From assembly GCA_910585955.1 (NCBI GenBank), contig CAJUGC010000008.1, forward strand, positions 1-64,000: a DNA stretch of 64,000 nucleotides, read 5' to 3'. Position numbers and translations under genes: made by a program. The notes beneath the pieces were generated by a model, which saw only the letters and a list, made by a program, of their open reading frames with translations, had not been told where the DNA came from and did not search any database. Below are positions 24,773-33,437 of the stretch, one piece after another. Position 1 is the first letter of the stretch. Each line of letters opens with the position of its first letter. This DNA comes from an uncultured Christensenella sp. Its GTDB lineage: Bacteria > Bacillota > Clostridia > Christensenellales > Pumilibacteraceae.

Positions 24773-25965
24773 AGCGTAACTAAACGCGGTGGGAAGGTAT
24801 AATCTGCGTTGTGTGTTATAATGGAATAGAGCGTTGTGGCTTGTTTTTCGAGTTCTGTAAATTCTTTTAGGGCCTTGGGTCGACTTTCGTCATTGTTTGT
24901 TTGAATATAAAAAACATCCGGAAGTGCCGAAAGATATTTTTTGAAATCCGATTTTATAGCAAGAACACGCGAATATACTTGCGTTATGTCAGACATAACA
25001 CTTTTATTTTGTCGAAATACGGCTTGCATACATATTCGTTTTATGCGGCTTTCCGTATAACGCTTACTTTTAATTTTTGCAATTAGCGCATTGATATCCG
25101 TTACATGAGCAACCGCTTTGTCGATGGCGTATTCAAGCCCTTCGCCGACTTCCGGCAGAGCCTTGATTTCATTTAAGCTCATGTTGCGCAGAGTGTACAT
25201 GACAATGTCCGAATACGTTTTCTTGCTTGGCAAATGTTCGGAGAATTCATGCTCGAGAGCGGCGAATGACGAATGGGGAATCGAATTGAAAATATCGTTA
25301 AAATTGTCGCCGTATAGTCTCCGACGAATGACCGAAGAAGATGTTATCTCTATATTTTCTCCGGTATATATTTTATTTTCTTTACGCTTGATCGGTAGTA
25401 TTTTTATGTTAATGTTTTGTCGTTTTAATGCTTTCAAATATTCCAAACACAATATATTGTTCGGTGTTGATAGTATTATGCGTGACATATCGCTCGACAT
25501 ACCATGCTTTTCGCCCATTTTTTCGGTTGCCGCGGCGTAGCTGTGCGGATATGACAGTCCTTGTTTCAAAAGCGAGTCAAGAACTTTTTTGAACTCTTCA
25601 GATTCTTCGTATTGAATTTGCGCGAGGGTATTCAGAGCGCCGATATCGTCTGTTTCGCATCCCATTGCAAGACAATCTACTTTAGGCAAGTTTTTAATAA
25701 TTTCCGTTGCGCCTTTAGCGAACATTTCGCCGCTTCCTATCGCGTACGGCAAAGGTAACTCAACCACCATGTCGGCGCCGTTTAATAGGGCGCACTTTGC
25801 TCGCGCGACTTTATTAGCAATCGCAGGCTCGGCGCGTTGAACGAAGTCGCCGCTCATAATACAAATTATTCTGTCGCACCCGATAAGTTCTCTTATGCGA
25901 TTTAATTGATATAGGTGCCCGTTGTGAAACGGATTATATTCGCAAATTACAGCGCAACATTTCAT
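24769..25965 (-). CDS. tmcAL: tRNA(Met) cytidine acetate ligase TmcAL
   Basis: A 398-residue nucleotidyltransferase-like protein that makes N4-acetylcytidine at the wobble base of elongator tRNA-Met from acetate and ATP. The ATP-binding stretch ICEYNPFHNGHLYQL lies at the N-terminus; MSGDFVQRAEPAI and SSSVIRRRL follow. The start was put at 25965 because GAGGAAGA sits correctly upstream; the longer frame to 26049 runs into the promoter region. It is convergent with the patatin gene. The acetate producer Pta-AckA lies just upstream on the other strand. Confidence 0.93.
   Translation of the reverse strand: MKCCAVICEYNPFHNGHLYQLNRIRELIGCDRIICIMSGDFVQRAEPAIANKVARAKCALLNGADMVVELPLPYAIGSGEMFAKGATEIIKNLPKVDCLAMGCETDDIGALNTLAQIQYEESEEFKKVLDSLLKQGLSYPHSYAAATEKMGEKHGMSSDMSRIILSTPNNILCLEYLKALKRQNINIKILPIKRKENKIYTGENIEITSSSVIRRRLYGDNFNDIFNSIPHSSFAALEHEFSEHLPSKKTYSDIVMYTLRNMSLNEIKALPEVGEGLEYAIDKAVAHVTDINALIAKIKSKRYTESRIKRICMQAVFRQNKSVMSDITQVYSRVLAIKSDFKKYLSALPDVFYIQTNNDESRPKALKEFTELEKQATTLYSIITHNADYTFPPRLVTL
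24984..24998 (+). repeat. Palindrome copy 2, TTATGTCAGACATAA
   Basis: Perfect copy inside tmcAL (encoding MSDI on the minus strand). It extends to 17 bp with a G-C outer pair (24983-24999), whereas copy 1 has A-T at that place. Confidence 0.8.
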
Positions 25966-26004
25966 AAAAATCTTCCTCAATTTTAAATTTCGGCTTCGCA
26001 ACAT

Positions 26005-26033
26005 TTTACTTTTTAAATTTGTTGAGTTATAAT
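26005..26033 (+). promoter_or_regulatory. Promoter for pta-ackA
   Basis: TTTACT, 17-bp spacer, TATAAT in the divergent region between tmcAL and pta. It gives a leader of about 130 bases; I find no clear riboswitch or terminator in that leader, though it is AT-rich with short inverted repeats. Confidence 0.6.
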
Positions 26034-26169
26034 AGAAAGGAATGTGCAAGTTTGCGTAAGAATCATGTATTAAGCATTATATGTCAGAATCCGGATTATA
26101 CGCTCATTCATTATAGCACATTTATAAAAATAAATCATCAATTTTCAATATAAATAAGGAGTTGTTTTT

Positions 26170-27165
26170 ATGAATACACTGTTGGAAAGTGTCAGAGCAA
26201 AGGCTAAGAACGCCTATAAGCATATTGTCCTCGCCGAAGGAGAAGAGGAACGGATAATACGCGCCGCGGGAATTATTGCAGAAGAAAAAATTGCCAAAGT
26301 TACTTTGATAGGTAATAAAGATGTCATATTCGAAAAATGTCCGAATGTAAATTTGTCGGGAGTGACAGTCTTCGATCCCGCAAAGAACGATCTTTCCAAG
26401 TATTCGGAACTCTTGTATGAATTACGCAAGGCAAAGGGAATGAACAGAGAAGATGCCGATAAACTTGTTTTAAATCCGTTATATCTCGGGGTTCTTATGG
26501 TTAAATCCAAAGAAGCCGACGGAATGGTTGCCGGCGCCGTCAACGCTACGGGCGACGTGCTTCGCCCCGCGCTTCAGATAATTAAAACCGCGCCCGGAAT
26601 AAACACTGTCAGCAGTTGCTTTATAATGGTGCTGCCCGAAGGAAATAAATACGGCGAAAACGGAGTGCTTGTATTCGGCGACTGTGCGGTAAACCCCAAT
26701 CCCACAGCGGAACAGCTTGTCGATATTGCCGTCGCATCGGCGGCAAGCGCAAAGAATATTGCAGGGTTGTCACCAAAAGTGGCCATGCTTTCGTTCTCGA
26801 CAATGGGATCGGCAAAACATGAGCTTGTCGATAAAGTCGTTCAAGCTGTAGAAATTGCTCATAAGACAGCACCGGACTTGGAGCTTGACGGCGAGCTTCA
26901 GCTCGATGCGGCAATAGTTGTAACCGTCGCCGCTTTAAAAGCGCCCGCAAGTAAAGTTGCAGGACATGCCAACGTGCTGATTTTCCCCGATTTGCAAGCG
27001 GGCAACATAGGATATAAGCTGGTTCAACGCTTTGCCGATGCCGAAGCGGTCGGTCCCATTTGCCAAGGATTCAATCAACCCGTAAACGATCTTTCGCGCG
27101 GTTGCAGCGCCGAGGATGTTGTCAATGTCGTCGCCATGACTGCGCTTCAAGCATTAGGCAAATAG
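26170..27165 (+). CDS. pta: Phosphate acetyltransferase
   Basis: A 331-residue enzyme of the short (PTA_PTB) form, turning acetyl-CoA and phosphate into acetyl-phosphate. HIVLAEGEEERIIRAA and the conserved VADGMVAGAVN-type KEADGMVAGAVN, SFSTMGSAKHE and PANVLIFPDLQAGNIGYK regions are seen. AAGGAG precedes the ATG. It is followed 9 bp later by ackA, forming the acetate pathway that yields ATP. Confidence 0.97.
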   Translation: MNTLLESVRAKAKNAYKHIVLAEGEEERIIRAAGIIAEEKIAKVTLIGNKDVIFEKCPNVNLSGVTVFDPAKNDLSKYSELLYELRKAKGMNREDADKLVLNPLYLGVLMVKSKEADGMVAGAVNATGDVLRPALQIIKTAPGINTVSSCFIMVLPEGNKYGENGVLVFGDCAVNPNPTAEQLVDIAVASAASAKNIAGLSPKVAMLSFSTMGSAKHELVDKVVQAVEIAHKTAPDLELDGELQLDAAIVVTVAALKAPASKVAGHANVLIFPDLQAGNIGYKLVQRFADAEAVGPICQGFNQPVNDLSRGCSAEDVVNVVAMTALQALGK

Positions 27166-27174
27166 GAGGAACAT

Positions 27175-28359
27175 ATGGAAATATTGGTTGTAAACGCAGG
27201 CAGTTCGTCGCTTAAATATCAACTTATAGAAATGAAAAACGAAAGCGTTCTTGCAAAAGGCGTATGCGAGCGCATAGGGCAGGAGCATTCGGTTCTCGTG
27301 CATAAGGGAATAAAAGAAGTACGCATCGAAGCTCCTATGCCGACCCATTCGGAGGCGATCAAACTTGTGCTCGACGCGCTCGTTCATAAAGATTACGGCG
27401 TCATAAAATCAATGACGGACATTACTGCGGTCGGGCATCGCGTGCTCCACGGCGGCGAAGATTTCAAAGAGAGCGTAAAGATCGACGACGAGGTTTTAAA
27501 GCGAATAGAAAGCAATATAGATCTAGGTCCGCTTCATATGCCGCCGAACATTATGGGAATTAAGGCGTGCAGGGAAGCCATGCCGCACGCATCGCAAGTG
27601 GCTGTTTTTGATACGACGTTCCATTCCACTATGCCCGATTACGCTTATATGTATGCAATTCCGTACGATGACTATAAAAAGTATAAAATCAGAAAGTACG
27701 GTTTCCACGGAACAAGCCATTTGTTTATTGCGGGCGAAGTTAAAAAGCTTTTGAAAAAAGACAGTTTCAAAGCCGTCATTTGCCACCTTGGAAACGGCGC
27801 AAGCGTCAGCGCAGTCAAGGACGGCAAATGTATCGATACTTCCATGGGGCTCACTCCTCTCGAGGGACTTGTTATGGGAACGCGATCGGGCGATATCGAT
27901 CCGGCCGTAATAGAATATCTCATGGATAAAAAAGGAATGGATATCCACGAAGCGACGAATTATCTTAACAAGAAAAGCGGCGTATTGGGCGTGAGCGGTA
28001 TCGGATCGGATTTCCGCGATCTTACCGCGGCACTCGCAAAAGGCGACGAAAGAGCTCGTCTTGCGGTGGATATGTTCTCTTATAGAGTAAAGAAATATAT
28101 TGGCGCATATTCGGCTGCGCTCGGAGGGCTCGATTGCGTAGTATTTACCGGCGGAATAGGAGAGCACACTCCCGAAGTGCGCGAACGAGTTATGCGCGGA
28201 CTTGAATATCTCGGAATAGACTTTGACTTCGAGGCCAATAAAAATCCCGAAAGAGGAAGTTGCACAAAGCTTTCCAAGAACAGTTCCAAAGTCGGCGTAT
28301 ATATAGTGCCCACTAACGAAGAGCTTGTAATTGCAAGAGAGACGTTGCGTCTCAAGTAG
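27175..28359 (+). CDS. ackA: Acetate kinase
   Basis: A 394-residue ASKHA-fold kinase that converts acetyl-phosphate and ADP to acetate and ATP. VVNAGSSSLKYQL starts the phosphate-1 motif; KYGFHGTSH and HLGNGASVSAV and the FTGGIGEHTPEVRE end are typical. TAGGAGGAAC precedes the start. Substrate-level phosphorylation to acetate fits a fermentative anaerobe. Confidence 0.97.
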   Translation: MEILVVNAGSSSLKYQLIEMKNESVLAKGVCERIGQEHSVLVHKGIKEVRIEAPMPTHSEAIKLVLDALVHKDYGVIKSMTDITAVGHRVLHGGEDFKESVKIDDEVLKRIESNIDLGPLHMPPNIMGIKACREAMPHASQVAVFDTTFHSTMPDYAYMYAIPYDDYKKYKIRKYGFHGTSHLFIAGEVKKLLKKDSFKAVICHLGNGASVSAVKDGKCIDTSMGLTPLEGLVMGTRSGDIDPAVIEYLMDKKGMDIHEATNYLNKKSGVLGVSGIGSDFRDLTAALAKGDERARLAVDMFSYRVKKYIGAYSAALGGLDCVVFTGGIGEHTPEVRERVMRGLEYLGIDFDFEANKNPERGSCTKLSKNSSKVGVYIVPTNEELVIARETLRLK

Positions 28360-28361
28360 AA

Positions 28362-29138
28362 GTGGGGCTGCTTGAAAAACTTAACGACGTATTTTTTCCG
28401 AAAGGGATTAAATGCGTTGTTTGCGGTAGAGATATTCCCGAAAACAGCAGATACCCTGTATGCGAGCATTGTGTTCTTGAGAAAAATACGGAGTTTTGCT
28501 TGACTTGCGGCAGAAATATGTCTATTGGATCGAGATATTGTACCGATTGCAAAAATAGAGACGTGAGCTTTCGCATAGCGAGAGCTCCGTTTGTTTATCG
28601 TGATAATGTTAAATTGCTGATTCATCGCATGAAATACGGAAACGGAAAGTATTTGGCCGAAGAAATGAGCATCTATCTTGCAGATGCGTATTATGAACAT
28701 GGTCTTATGTCAGACATAATAACTTTTGTACCGATGTTTTATAAGAAACAGCGCAAAAGAGGATACAATCAAGCCGAGGAGCTTGCAAAAGCGCTCGGAA
28801 AGAAAGTGGATTGCAATACCGAAAGATTGCTTATGCGAACACATGAAACCCCAAGCAATGCTTGTCAAAACGCAAGACAGCGCGAACAGTCCGTTTCGGG
28901 GACGATAGCTATATCCGATCATGGCGCAAATATCGCTTCGGAAGTCAAAGGAAAACGTATTTTACTTGTTGACGATGTGTTCACTACGGGCGTCACATCG
29001 CGGGAATGCGCAAAGATACTTATTAAAGCAAAAGCGGCGGAAGTCAATGTGTTGACTTTGGCCACGGCTCGCCAAAGCGACGTGCCGAAGCAGACAAAAG
29101 TAACGAAGCCGCAAAATATCAACACTCACGATTTATGA
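28362..29138 (+). CDS. comFC: ComF-family phosphoribosyltransferase-like protein
   Basis: A 258-residue protein. Residues 15-65 hold zinc-binding CxxC pairs (CVVC, CEHC, CLTC, CTDC) and the C-terminal half a PRTase fold with the PRPP loop VDDVFTTGVTSREC and KRGYNQAEELAKAL. ComF proteins aid DNA uptake in competent cells; dprA and comM in this window fit but do not prove competence. The start is GTG 28362, two bases after ackA, with no clear ribosome-binding site. A palindrome copy lies inside at 28705. Confidence 0.88.
   Translation: MGLLEKLNDVFFPKGIKCVVCGRDIPENSRYPVCEHCVLEKNTEFCLTCGRNMSIGSRYCTDCKNRDVSFRIARAPFVYRDNVKLLIHRMKYGNGKYLAEEMSIYLADAYYEHGLMSDIITFVPMFYKKQRKRGYNQAEELAKALGKKVDCNTERLLMRTHETPSNACQNARQREQSVSGTIAISDHGANIASEVKGKRILLVDDVFTTGVTSRECAKILIKAKAAEVNVLTLATARQSDVPKQTKVTKPQNINTHDL
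28705..28719 (+). repeat. Palindrome copy 3, TTATGTCAGACATAA
   Basis: Perfect 15-bp copy inside comFC, where it encodes LMSDI across codons. Same orientation (central A on the plus strand) as copies 1 and 2. Confidence 0.8.
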
Positions 29139-29208
29139 GTTTTGTTACCGACAATAGTTTGAAATCATGACAAAACCATATTTTCGGAATAGCAGTAGAT
29201 CAAAACGC

Positions 29209-29237
29209 TTGACTTTATGTTTAAACGGACATATAAT
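29209..29237 (+). promoter_or_regulatory. Promoter for thrS
   Basis: TTGACT, 17-bp spacer, TATAAT, giving a start near 29244 at the head of the T-box leader. The 70 bp between comFC and this promoter contain no gene or terminator that I can see. Confidence 0.85.
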
Positions 29238-29243
29238 ATTATC

Positions 29244-29467
29244 AGTTTAATTTCCGTAATGCGGACAAGTAATTTCGGAGAAAGTTTACAGAGAATGTCG
29301 CAGTGAGCTGAGAGCGTCAGACTGTATCCGAACAAATGAAACCACCGCACAGGAACGTATGTTTAAAACGAATTTAAACCATAGAGATTGCGATAAAACG
29401 CAATGAATTAAGGTGGAACCACGGTAGATTATCGTCCTTAAAGCTGTTATGCTTTAAGGATTTTTTT
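29244..29467 (+). ncRNA. T-box riboswitch of thrS (threonine)
   Basis: A leader of about 225 bases with T-box features in order: an AGTA motif on the 5' side of stem I (near 29270), a GAA followed by ACC ACC (29341-29346), which suggests a threonine ACC specifier, the T-box AAGGTGGAACCACGG (29410-29424), and the terminator TCCTTAAAGC/GCTTTAAGGA (29435-29460) with seven T. The TGGA bulge predicts a U discriminator on tRNA-Thr. Uncharged tRNA-Thr should stabilise the antiterminator and allow thrS transcription. Confidence 0.92.
29435..29467 (+). terminator. T-box leader terminator
   Basis: Ten perfect base pairs, loop TGTTAT, then a seven-T run. Its 5' strand competes with the T-box antiterminator. 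Confidence 0.93.
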
Positions 29468-29476
29468 GGAGGTATT

Positions 29477-31381
29477 ATGAAAATAACACTTAAAGACGGC
29501 TCTGTCATCGAAGTTAAAAAAGGCTTATCCGCATATGAAATCGCGCAAAGCATAAGCGAGGGATTGGCAAGGAATGCTCTCGCAGCCAAAGTCAACGGAG
29601 AAACGGTCGATCTAGCGACGGTTATCGATAAAGATTGCTCTCTCGAAATATTGACGTTTAAGGATGAAGACGGGCGCAAGGTTTACAGACATACTGCCGC
29701 GCACGTTCTTGCGCAAGCGATCAAAAATCTGTATCCGACGACTAAGCTCGCCATAGGTCCGGCTACAAACGACGGTTTTTATTACGATTTCGATTTTGCT
29801 TCGCCCATATCTATTTCCGATTTCGAGAAGATCGAAAAAGAAATGAAAAATATAATCAAGGCGGATTTTCCTTTGGAACGCATAGAGGTTACAAAGGAGC
29901 AAGCCGAAGAAATGATGAGGGGCTTCGACGAACCGTATAAATTGGAAATTCTTTCCGACCTTCCGAAAGGAGAAAAGATAACGCTGTATAAACAAGGACA
30001 GTTCCATGATCTTTGCAGAGGCCCTCATTTATCGTCCACGGGAAAAATCAAGTGCTTCAAGCTTATGTCCATAGCGGGCGCGTATTGGAGAGGCAACGAA
30101 AAAAACAAAATGCTCACGCGCATATACGCAACTGCTTACGATAAGAAATCCGAAATGGACGCTTATTTCCAAATGCTCGAAGAAGCCAAGAAGCGCGACC
30201 ATACAAAGCTCGGCAAAGAGCTCGGGTTGTTTGCCCTAATGAACGAAGGGAAAGGTTTTCCTTTTTTTCTGCCAAACGGAATGGCGCTCAAAAATGCGCT
30301 TGTGGACTATTGGCGCGACTTGCACCGTAAAGAGGGCTACGTCGAGATACAAACGCCTATTATTCTCAACCGCACGCTTTGGGAGAATTCGGGACATTGG
30401 GATCATTATAAAGACAATATGTACACGACGAAAATCGACGATGACGATTGTGCCGTAAAGCCCATGAATTGCCCGGGCTGTATGCTTGTTTACAAACTGA
30501 CTCCGCATAGCTATAAGGATCTTCCTTTGCGTATGGCGGAAATGGGACTTGTACACAGGCATGAAAAGAGCGGACAGCTTCACGGTTTATTCCGCGTCAG
30601 GTGTTTTACTCAGGACGACGCGCACATCTTTATGTTGCCAGAACAGATAACCGAAGAAATCAAAAGTGTCGTACGACTTACGGATAAGATATACAGCAGA
30701 TTCGGCTTTAAGTATAAAGTGGAGCTTTCGACACGCCCCGAAAACAGTATGGGAAGCGAAGAAGATTGGGAAACGGCGACTGCTGCGCTAAAGAAAGCTC
30801 TTGAAGAAATGAAACTCGATTACGAACTGAATGAAGGCGACGGAGCTTTTTACGGTCCGAAAATCGACTTTCATCTTGAAGACAGTCTCGGCAGAACATG
30901 GCAGTGCGGAACGATACAGCTTGATTTCCAAATGCCGCAACGCTTCAATCTCGAGTATGTAGGCGAAGACGGGCAAAAGCATCGTCCCATAATGATCCAC
31001 CGCGCAATTTTCGGTTCGATAGAGAGATTTATCGGAATCCTCATCGAACACTATGCCGGCAATTTCCCCGTATGGCTTGCCCCTATGCAAGTGAAAATTT
31101 TACCGATTACCGACAGGGTTGCCGAATATGCCGAAAAGATAGAAGCTGAATTAAAATCCGCAGATATAAAATGTACGGTGGATTTGCGCAATGAGAAAGT
31201 AGGCTATAAAATACGCGAAGCACAGCTCGAAAAAGTGCCTTATATGGTTGTCGTGGGCGACAAAGAAGTCGAAAACGGTATGATCGCAGTCCGAAGCAGA
31301 AAAGACGGAGATATCGGTACGATGACGCTTGCCGAGTTTAAATCAAAAATTTCGGACGAGATAGATAAAAAAGCAAACTAA
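29477..31381 (+). CDS. thrS: Threonine-tRNA ligase
   Basis: A 634-residue class II synthetase of normal length. Domains in order: TGS (residues 1-62), the editing domain with HxxxH-type HTAAHVLAQA and the Cys/His of DLCRGPHL, the catalytic core with the zinc Cys in MNCPGCM (about residue 333) and the motif 2 RxAEMGLVHRHE, and an anticodon-binding domain (about 535-634). GGAGGT precedes the ATG. Controlled by the T-box leader. Confidence 0.98.
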   Translation: MKITLKDGSVIEVKKGLSAYEIAQSISEGLARNALAAKVNGETVDLATVIDKDCSLEILTFKDEDGRKVYRHTAAHVLAQAIKNLYPTTKLAIGPATNDGFYYDFDFASPISISDFEKIEKEMKNIIKADFPLERIEVTKEQAEEMMRGFDEPYKLEILSDLPKGEKITLYKQGQFHDLCRGPHLSSTGKIKCFKLMSIAGAYWRGNEKNKMLTRIYATAYDKKSEMDAYFQMLEEAKKRDHTKLGKELGLFALMNEGKGFPFFLPNGMALKNALVDYWRDLHRKEGYVEIQTPIILNRTLWENSGHWDHYKDNMYTTKIDDDDCAVKPMNCPGCMLVYKLTPHSYKDLPLRMAEMGLVHRHEKSGQLHGLFRVRCFTQDDAHIFMLPEQITEEIKSVVRLTDKIYSRFGFKYKVELSTRPENSMGSEEDWETATAALKKALEEMKLDYELNEGDGAFYGPKIDFHLEDSLGRTWQCGTIQLDFQMPQRFNLEYVGEDGQKHRPIMIHRAIFGSIERFIGILIEHYAGNFPVWLAPMQVKILPITDRVAEYAEKIEAELKSADIKCTVDLRNEKVGYKIREAQLEKVPYMVVVGDKEVENGMIAVRSRKDGDIGTMTLAEFKSKISDEIDKKAN

Positions 31382-31405
31382 CAAGAATTTTCTTTATTAA
31401 AACGA

Positions 31406-31434
31406 TTGACAGCTATGACGAACAGTGTTATAAT
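31406..31434 (+). promoter_or_regulatory. Promoter of infC-rpmI-rplT
   Basis: TTGACA, 17-bp spacer, TATAAT: both hexamers are full consensus. Start near 31441, leaving a leader of about 125 bases. Confidence 0.9.
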
Positions 31435-31517
31435 ATAAGGCGTTGGAAGCAGATTGTATCTCACCGTCAGATTTTCGAAACGGTAACGCGACAAATAAAC
31501 ACTTATTTAAAGTATTT

Positions 31518-31550
31518 ATGAGCGGTGCAATTTGCCCGCTCATATTTTTT
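31518..31550 (+). terminator. Leader attenuator of infC-rpmI-rplT
   Basis: ATGAGCGG / CCGCTCAT with a 10-nt loop followed by six T, ending one base before GTGGAGG. In Bacillus this operon is controlled by L20 through leader attenuation; the hairpin position suits such control, but the L20-binding structure was not demonstrated here. Confidence 0.8.
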
Positions 31551-31565
31551 GTGGAGGACAGAACA

Positions 31566-32081
31566 ATTAATATCAAGGATATAGAAATCAATGAGAGGAT
31601 AAGAGACAGCGAGGTTAGAGTCATTGACGAAAACGGCGTACAGCTCGGAATCATGAGCGCAATGCAGGCAAATCGAATTGCCGACGAAAGAAATCTCGAT
31701 CTCGTAAAAATAAGTCCCACGGTAGTTCCGCCCGTATGCAAAATTATGGACTACGGAAAGTTCAAGTTCGACGCCGCAAAAAAAGAAAAAGACGCGCGTC
31801 GAAATCAAAAGACAAGCGAGCTTAAAGAAGTTTGGCTTTCTATGACTATCGATACGCACGATCTCGAAACAAAGGCAAAGCAAGCCGCTAAGTTTCTGTC
31901 TAGCGGCGACAAATGCAAGGTGTCGATAAGAATGAGAGGTCGCCAACAAGCTCATGCCGATATAGGCGTAGACGTTATGAACCGCTTTTTTGCTATAGTC
32001 GAAAATGTATGCGTTATGGACAAAAAGCCGACTACGGAAGGGCGGAACATTATAATGATATTAAACCCGAAAAAGAATTGA
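31566..32081 (+). CDS. infC: Translation initiation factor IF-3 (AUU start)
   Basis: A 171-residue protein whose body begins INIKDIEINERIRDSEVRVIDENG, as other IF-3. The start was assigned to ATT at 31566, because GGAGG at 31553-31557 is 8 bases upstream and no ATG/GTG/TTG gives suitable spacing; an in-frame GTG at 31551 overlaps the ribosome-binding site. AUU starts on infC are known to let IF-3 limit its own synthesis. IF-3 binds the 30S subunit and checks start codons. The C-terminal domain has SIRMRGRQQAH. Confidence 0.93.
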   Translation: MNIKDIEINERIRDSEVRVIDENGVQLGIMSAMQANRIADERNLDLVKISPTVVPPVCKIMDYGKFKFDAAKKEKDARRNQKTSELKEVWLSMTIDTHDLETKAKQAAKFLSSGDKCKVSIRMRGRQQAHADIGVDVMNRFFAIVENVCVMDKKPTTEGRNIIMILNPKKN

Positions 32082-32095
32082 TGGAGGAATAAACA

Positions 32096-32293
32096 ATGCC
32101 TAAAATGAAAAGTCACAGCGGCGCGAAAAAGCGTTTTCGCGTAACAGCGTCCGGTCAGGTAAAACGCGGACAGCAGGGAAAGAATCATATCCTGACGAAA
32201 AAAACCAGCAAGCGTAAAATGGCGCTTCGTCAAGGCGCTTATATGGCGTCGAACAAAGAAGCGGCGACTATCAGAAACATGATTCAGAAGTAG
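32096..32293 (+). CDS. rpmI: 50S ribosomal protein L35
   Basis: A 65-residue basic protein starting MPKMKSHSGAKKRFRVTASGQVKR, typical of L35. It sits between infC and rplT as usual. GGAGGA is upstream; 14 bp separate it from infC. Confidence 0.97.
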   Translation: MPKMKSHSGAKKRFRVTASGQVKRGQQGKNHILTKKTSKRKMALRQGAYMASNKEAATIRNMIQK

Positions 32294-32306
32294 GAGGACA
32301 AGCATC

Positions 32307-32657
32307 ATGCGTATTAAAAGAGCAGTAAATGCAGTTAAAAAGCGTAGAAAGATAATGAGACTTGCGAAAGGTTATTTCGGTTCCAAGTCTCGTTCGTACC
32401 GTATAGCAAGAGAAGCCGTAATGAAATCGCAGATGTATGCGTTCATCGGCAGAAGAAATAAAAAGCGCGATTTCAGAAAGCTTTGGATAGCGAGAATAAA
32501 CGCTGCTGCGAGACTGAACGGACTGTCCTACAGCAAGTTCATGCACGGACTTAAAGTAAGCGGAATAAACCTCAACCGCAAGATTCTTGCGGATATGGCG
32601 GTAAACGATGCAGCGGCTTTTTCGGCGCTTGCCAAGACTGCAGCAGCCGCTAAGTAA
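32307..32657 (+). CDS. rplT: 50S ribosomal protein L20
   Basis: A 116-residue protein starting MRIKRAVNAVKKRRKIMRLAKGYFGSKSRSYR. It is needed early in 50S assembly and, in Bacillus and E. coli, also represses this operon. AGGAGGA precedes the ATG. Confidence 0.97.
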   Translation: MRIKRAVNAVKKRRKIMRLAKGYFGSKSRSYRIAREAVMKSQMYAFIGRRNKKRDFRKLWIARINAAARLNGLSYSKFMHGLKVSGINLNRKILADMAVNDAAAFSALAKTAAAAK

Positions 32658-32672
32658 TTTAATAAATAATTT

Positions 32673-33428
32673 ATGAACATTATAAGTTCGGCGGATAATT
32701 CGCTTGTTAAAGCGATCGGAAAGCTAAAAATGCGCAAGTATCGTCATGATATGGGACAGTTTGTACTTGAAGGATACAGACTTGTAAAAGACGCTTTTTC
32801 CAAAAACTCCGCCGAACTTAAAATTATTTTAGCCGAAAGTAAAGCAACCGAATATTTAAGCGAATTTCCGCAGGCTTATGTTCTGAGCGAGGGATTGTTT
32901 GTAAAATGCTGCGACACCGTAAACAGTCAGGGAATAATGGCTATTGCGCCTTTGCCGCCTTACATAAACGAAGCTACAAGCGATTTATGTCTCTATCTCG
33001 ACAGAGTTCGTGATCCCGGTAATCTCGGTACGATAATACGAACGGCAGCCGCTTGCGGATTCGAAGACATTATACTCGACGATTGCGTGGACGTTTATAA
33101 TCCTAAGACTATTCGAAGCAGTATGGGTACTGTTTTTAATTGTAATTTCGCCTTATCTCAAAAACAAATCGGCGAGGATTATTCGGTCGTATGCGCAGAC
33201 GCAAAAGGAACGGATATTCGTGACGTTTCGAAAATATCAAACGGTAAAAAAATTTGTCTCATTATAGGGAACGAAGCCAACGGCATAAGCGAAGATTTAA
33301 AATCAAGAGCGGATATTACCGTTTCTCTTCCGATGTGCGAAGGAGTGGAATCCCTGAATGCGGCCGTAAGCGCTTCGATTGCAATGTATTGGTTTAAATA
33401 TTTCAGAGATCAAAGTAGTAAACATTAA
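32673..33428 (+). CDS. TrmH/SpoU-family RNA 2'-O-methyltransferase
   Basis: A 251-residue protein with an N-terminal substrate-binding domain (SSADNSLVKAIGKLK) and a SPOUT knot: LDRVRDPGNLGTIIRTAAACGF, LIIGNEANGIS and LPMCEGVESLNAAVSASI. It methylates rRNA or tRNA; exact target unknown. The ATG has no visible Shine-Dalgarno (the preceding bases are AATAAATAATTT), so translation may rely on coupling to rplT, 15 bp upstream. Confidence 0.92.
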   Translation: MNIISSADNSLVKAIGKLKMRKYRHDMGQFVLEGYRLVKDAFSKNSAELKIILAESKATEYLSEFPQAYVLSEGLFVKCCDTVNSQGIMAIAPLPPYINEATSDLCLYLDRVRDPGNLGTIIRTAAACGFEDIILDDCVDVYNPKTIRSSMGTVFNCNFALSQKQIGEDYSVVCADAKGTDIRDVSKISNGKKICLIIGNEANGISEDLKSRADITVSLPMCEGVESLNAAVSASIAMYWFKYFRDQSSKH

Positions 33429-33437
33429 GGAGATTAT

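Noticed and set aside
26065..26090. TATATGTCAGAATCCGG before pta as a degenerate palindrome copy
   Set aside because: Only the left half matches; the right arm is not complementary.
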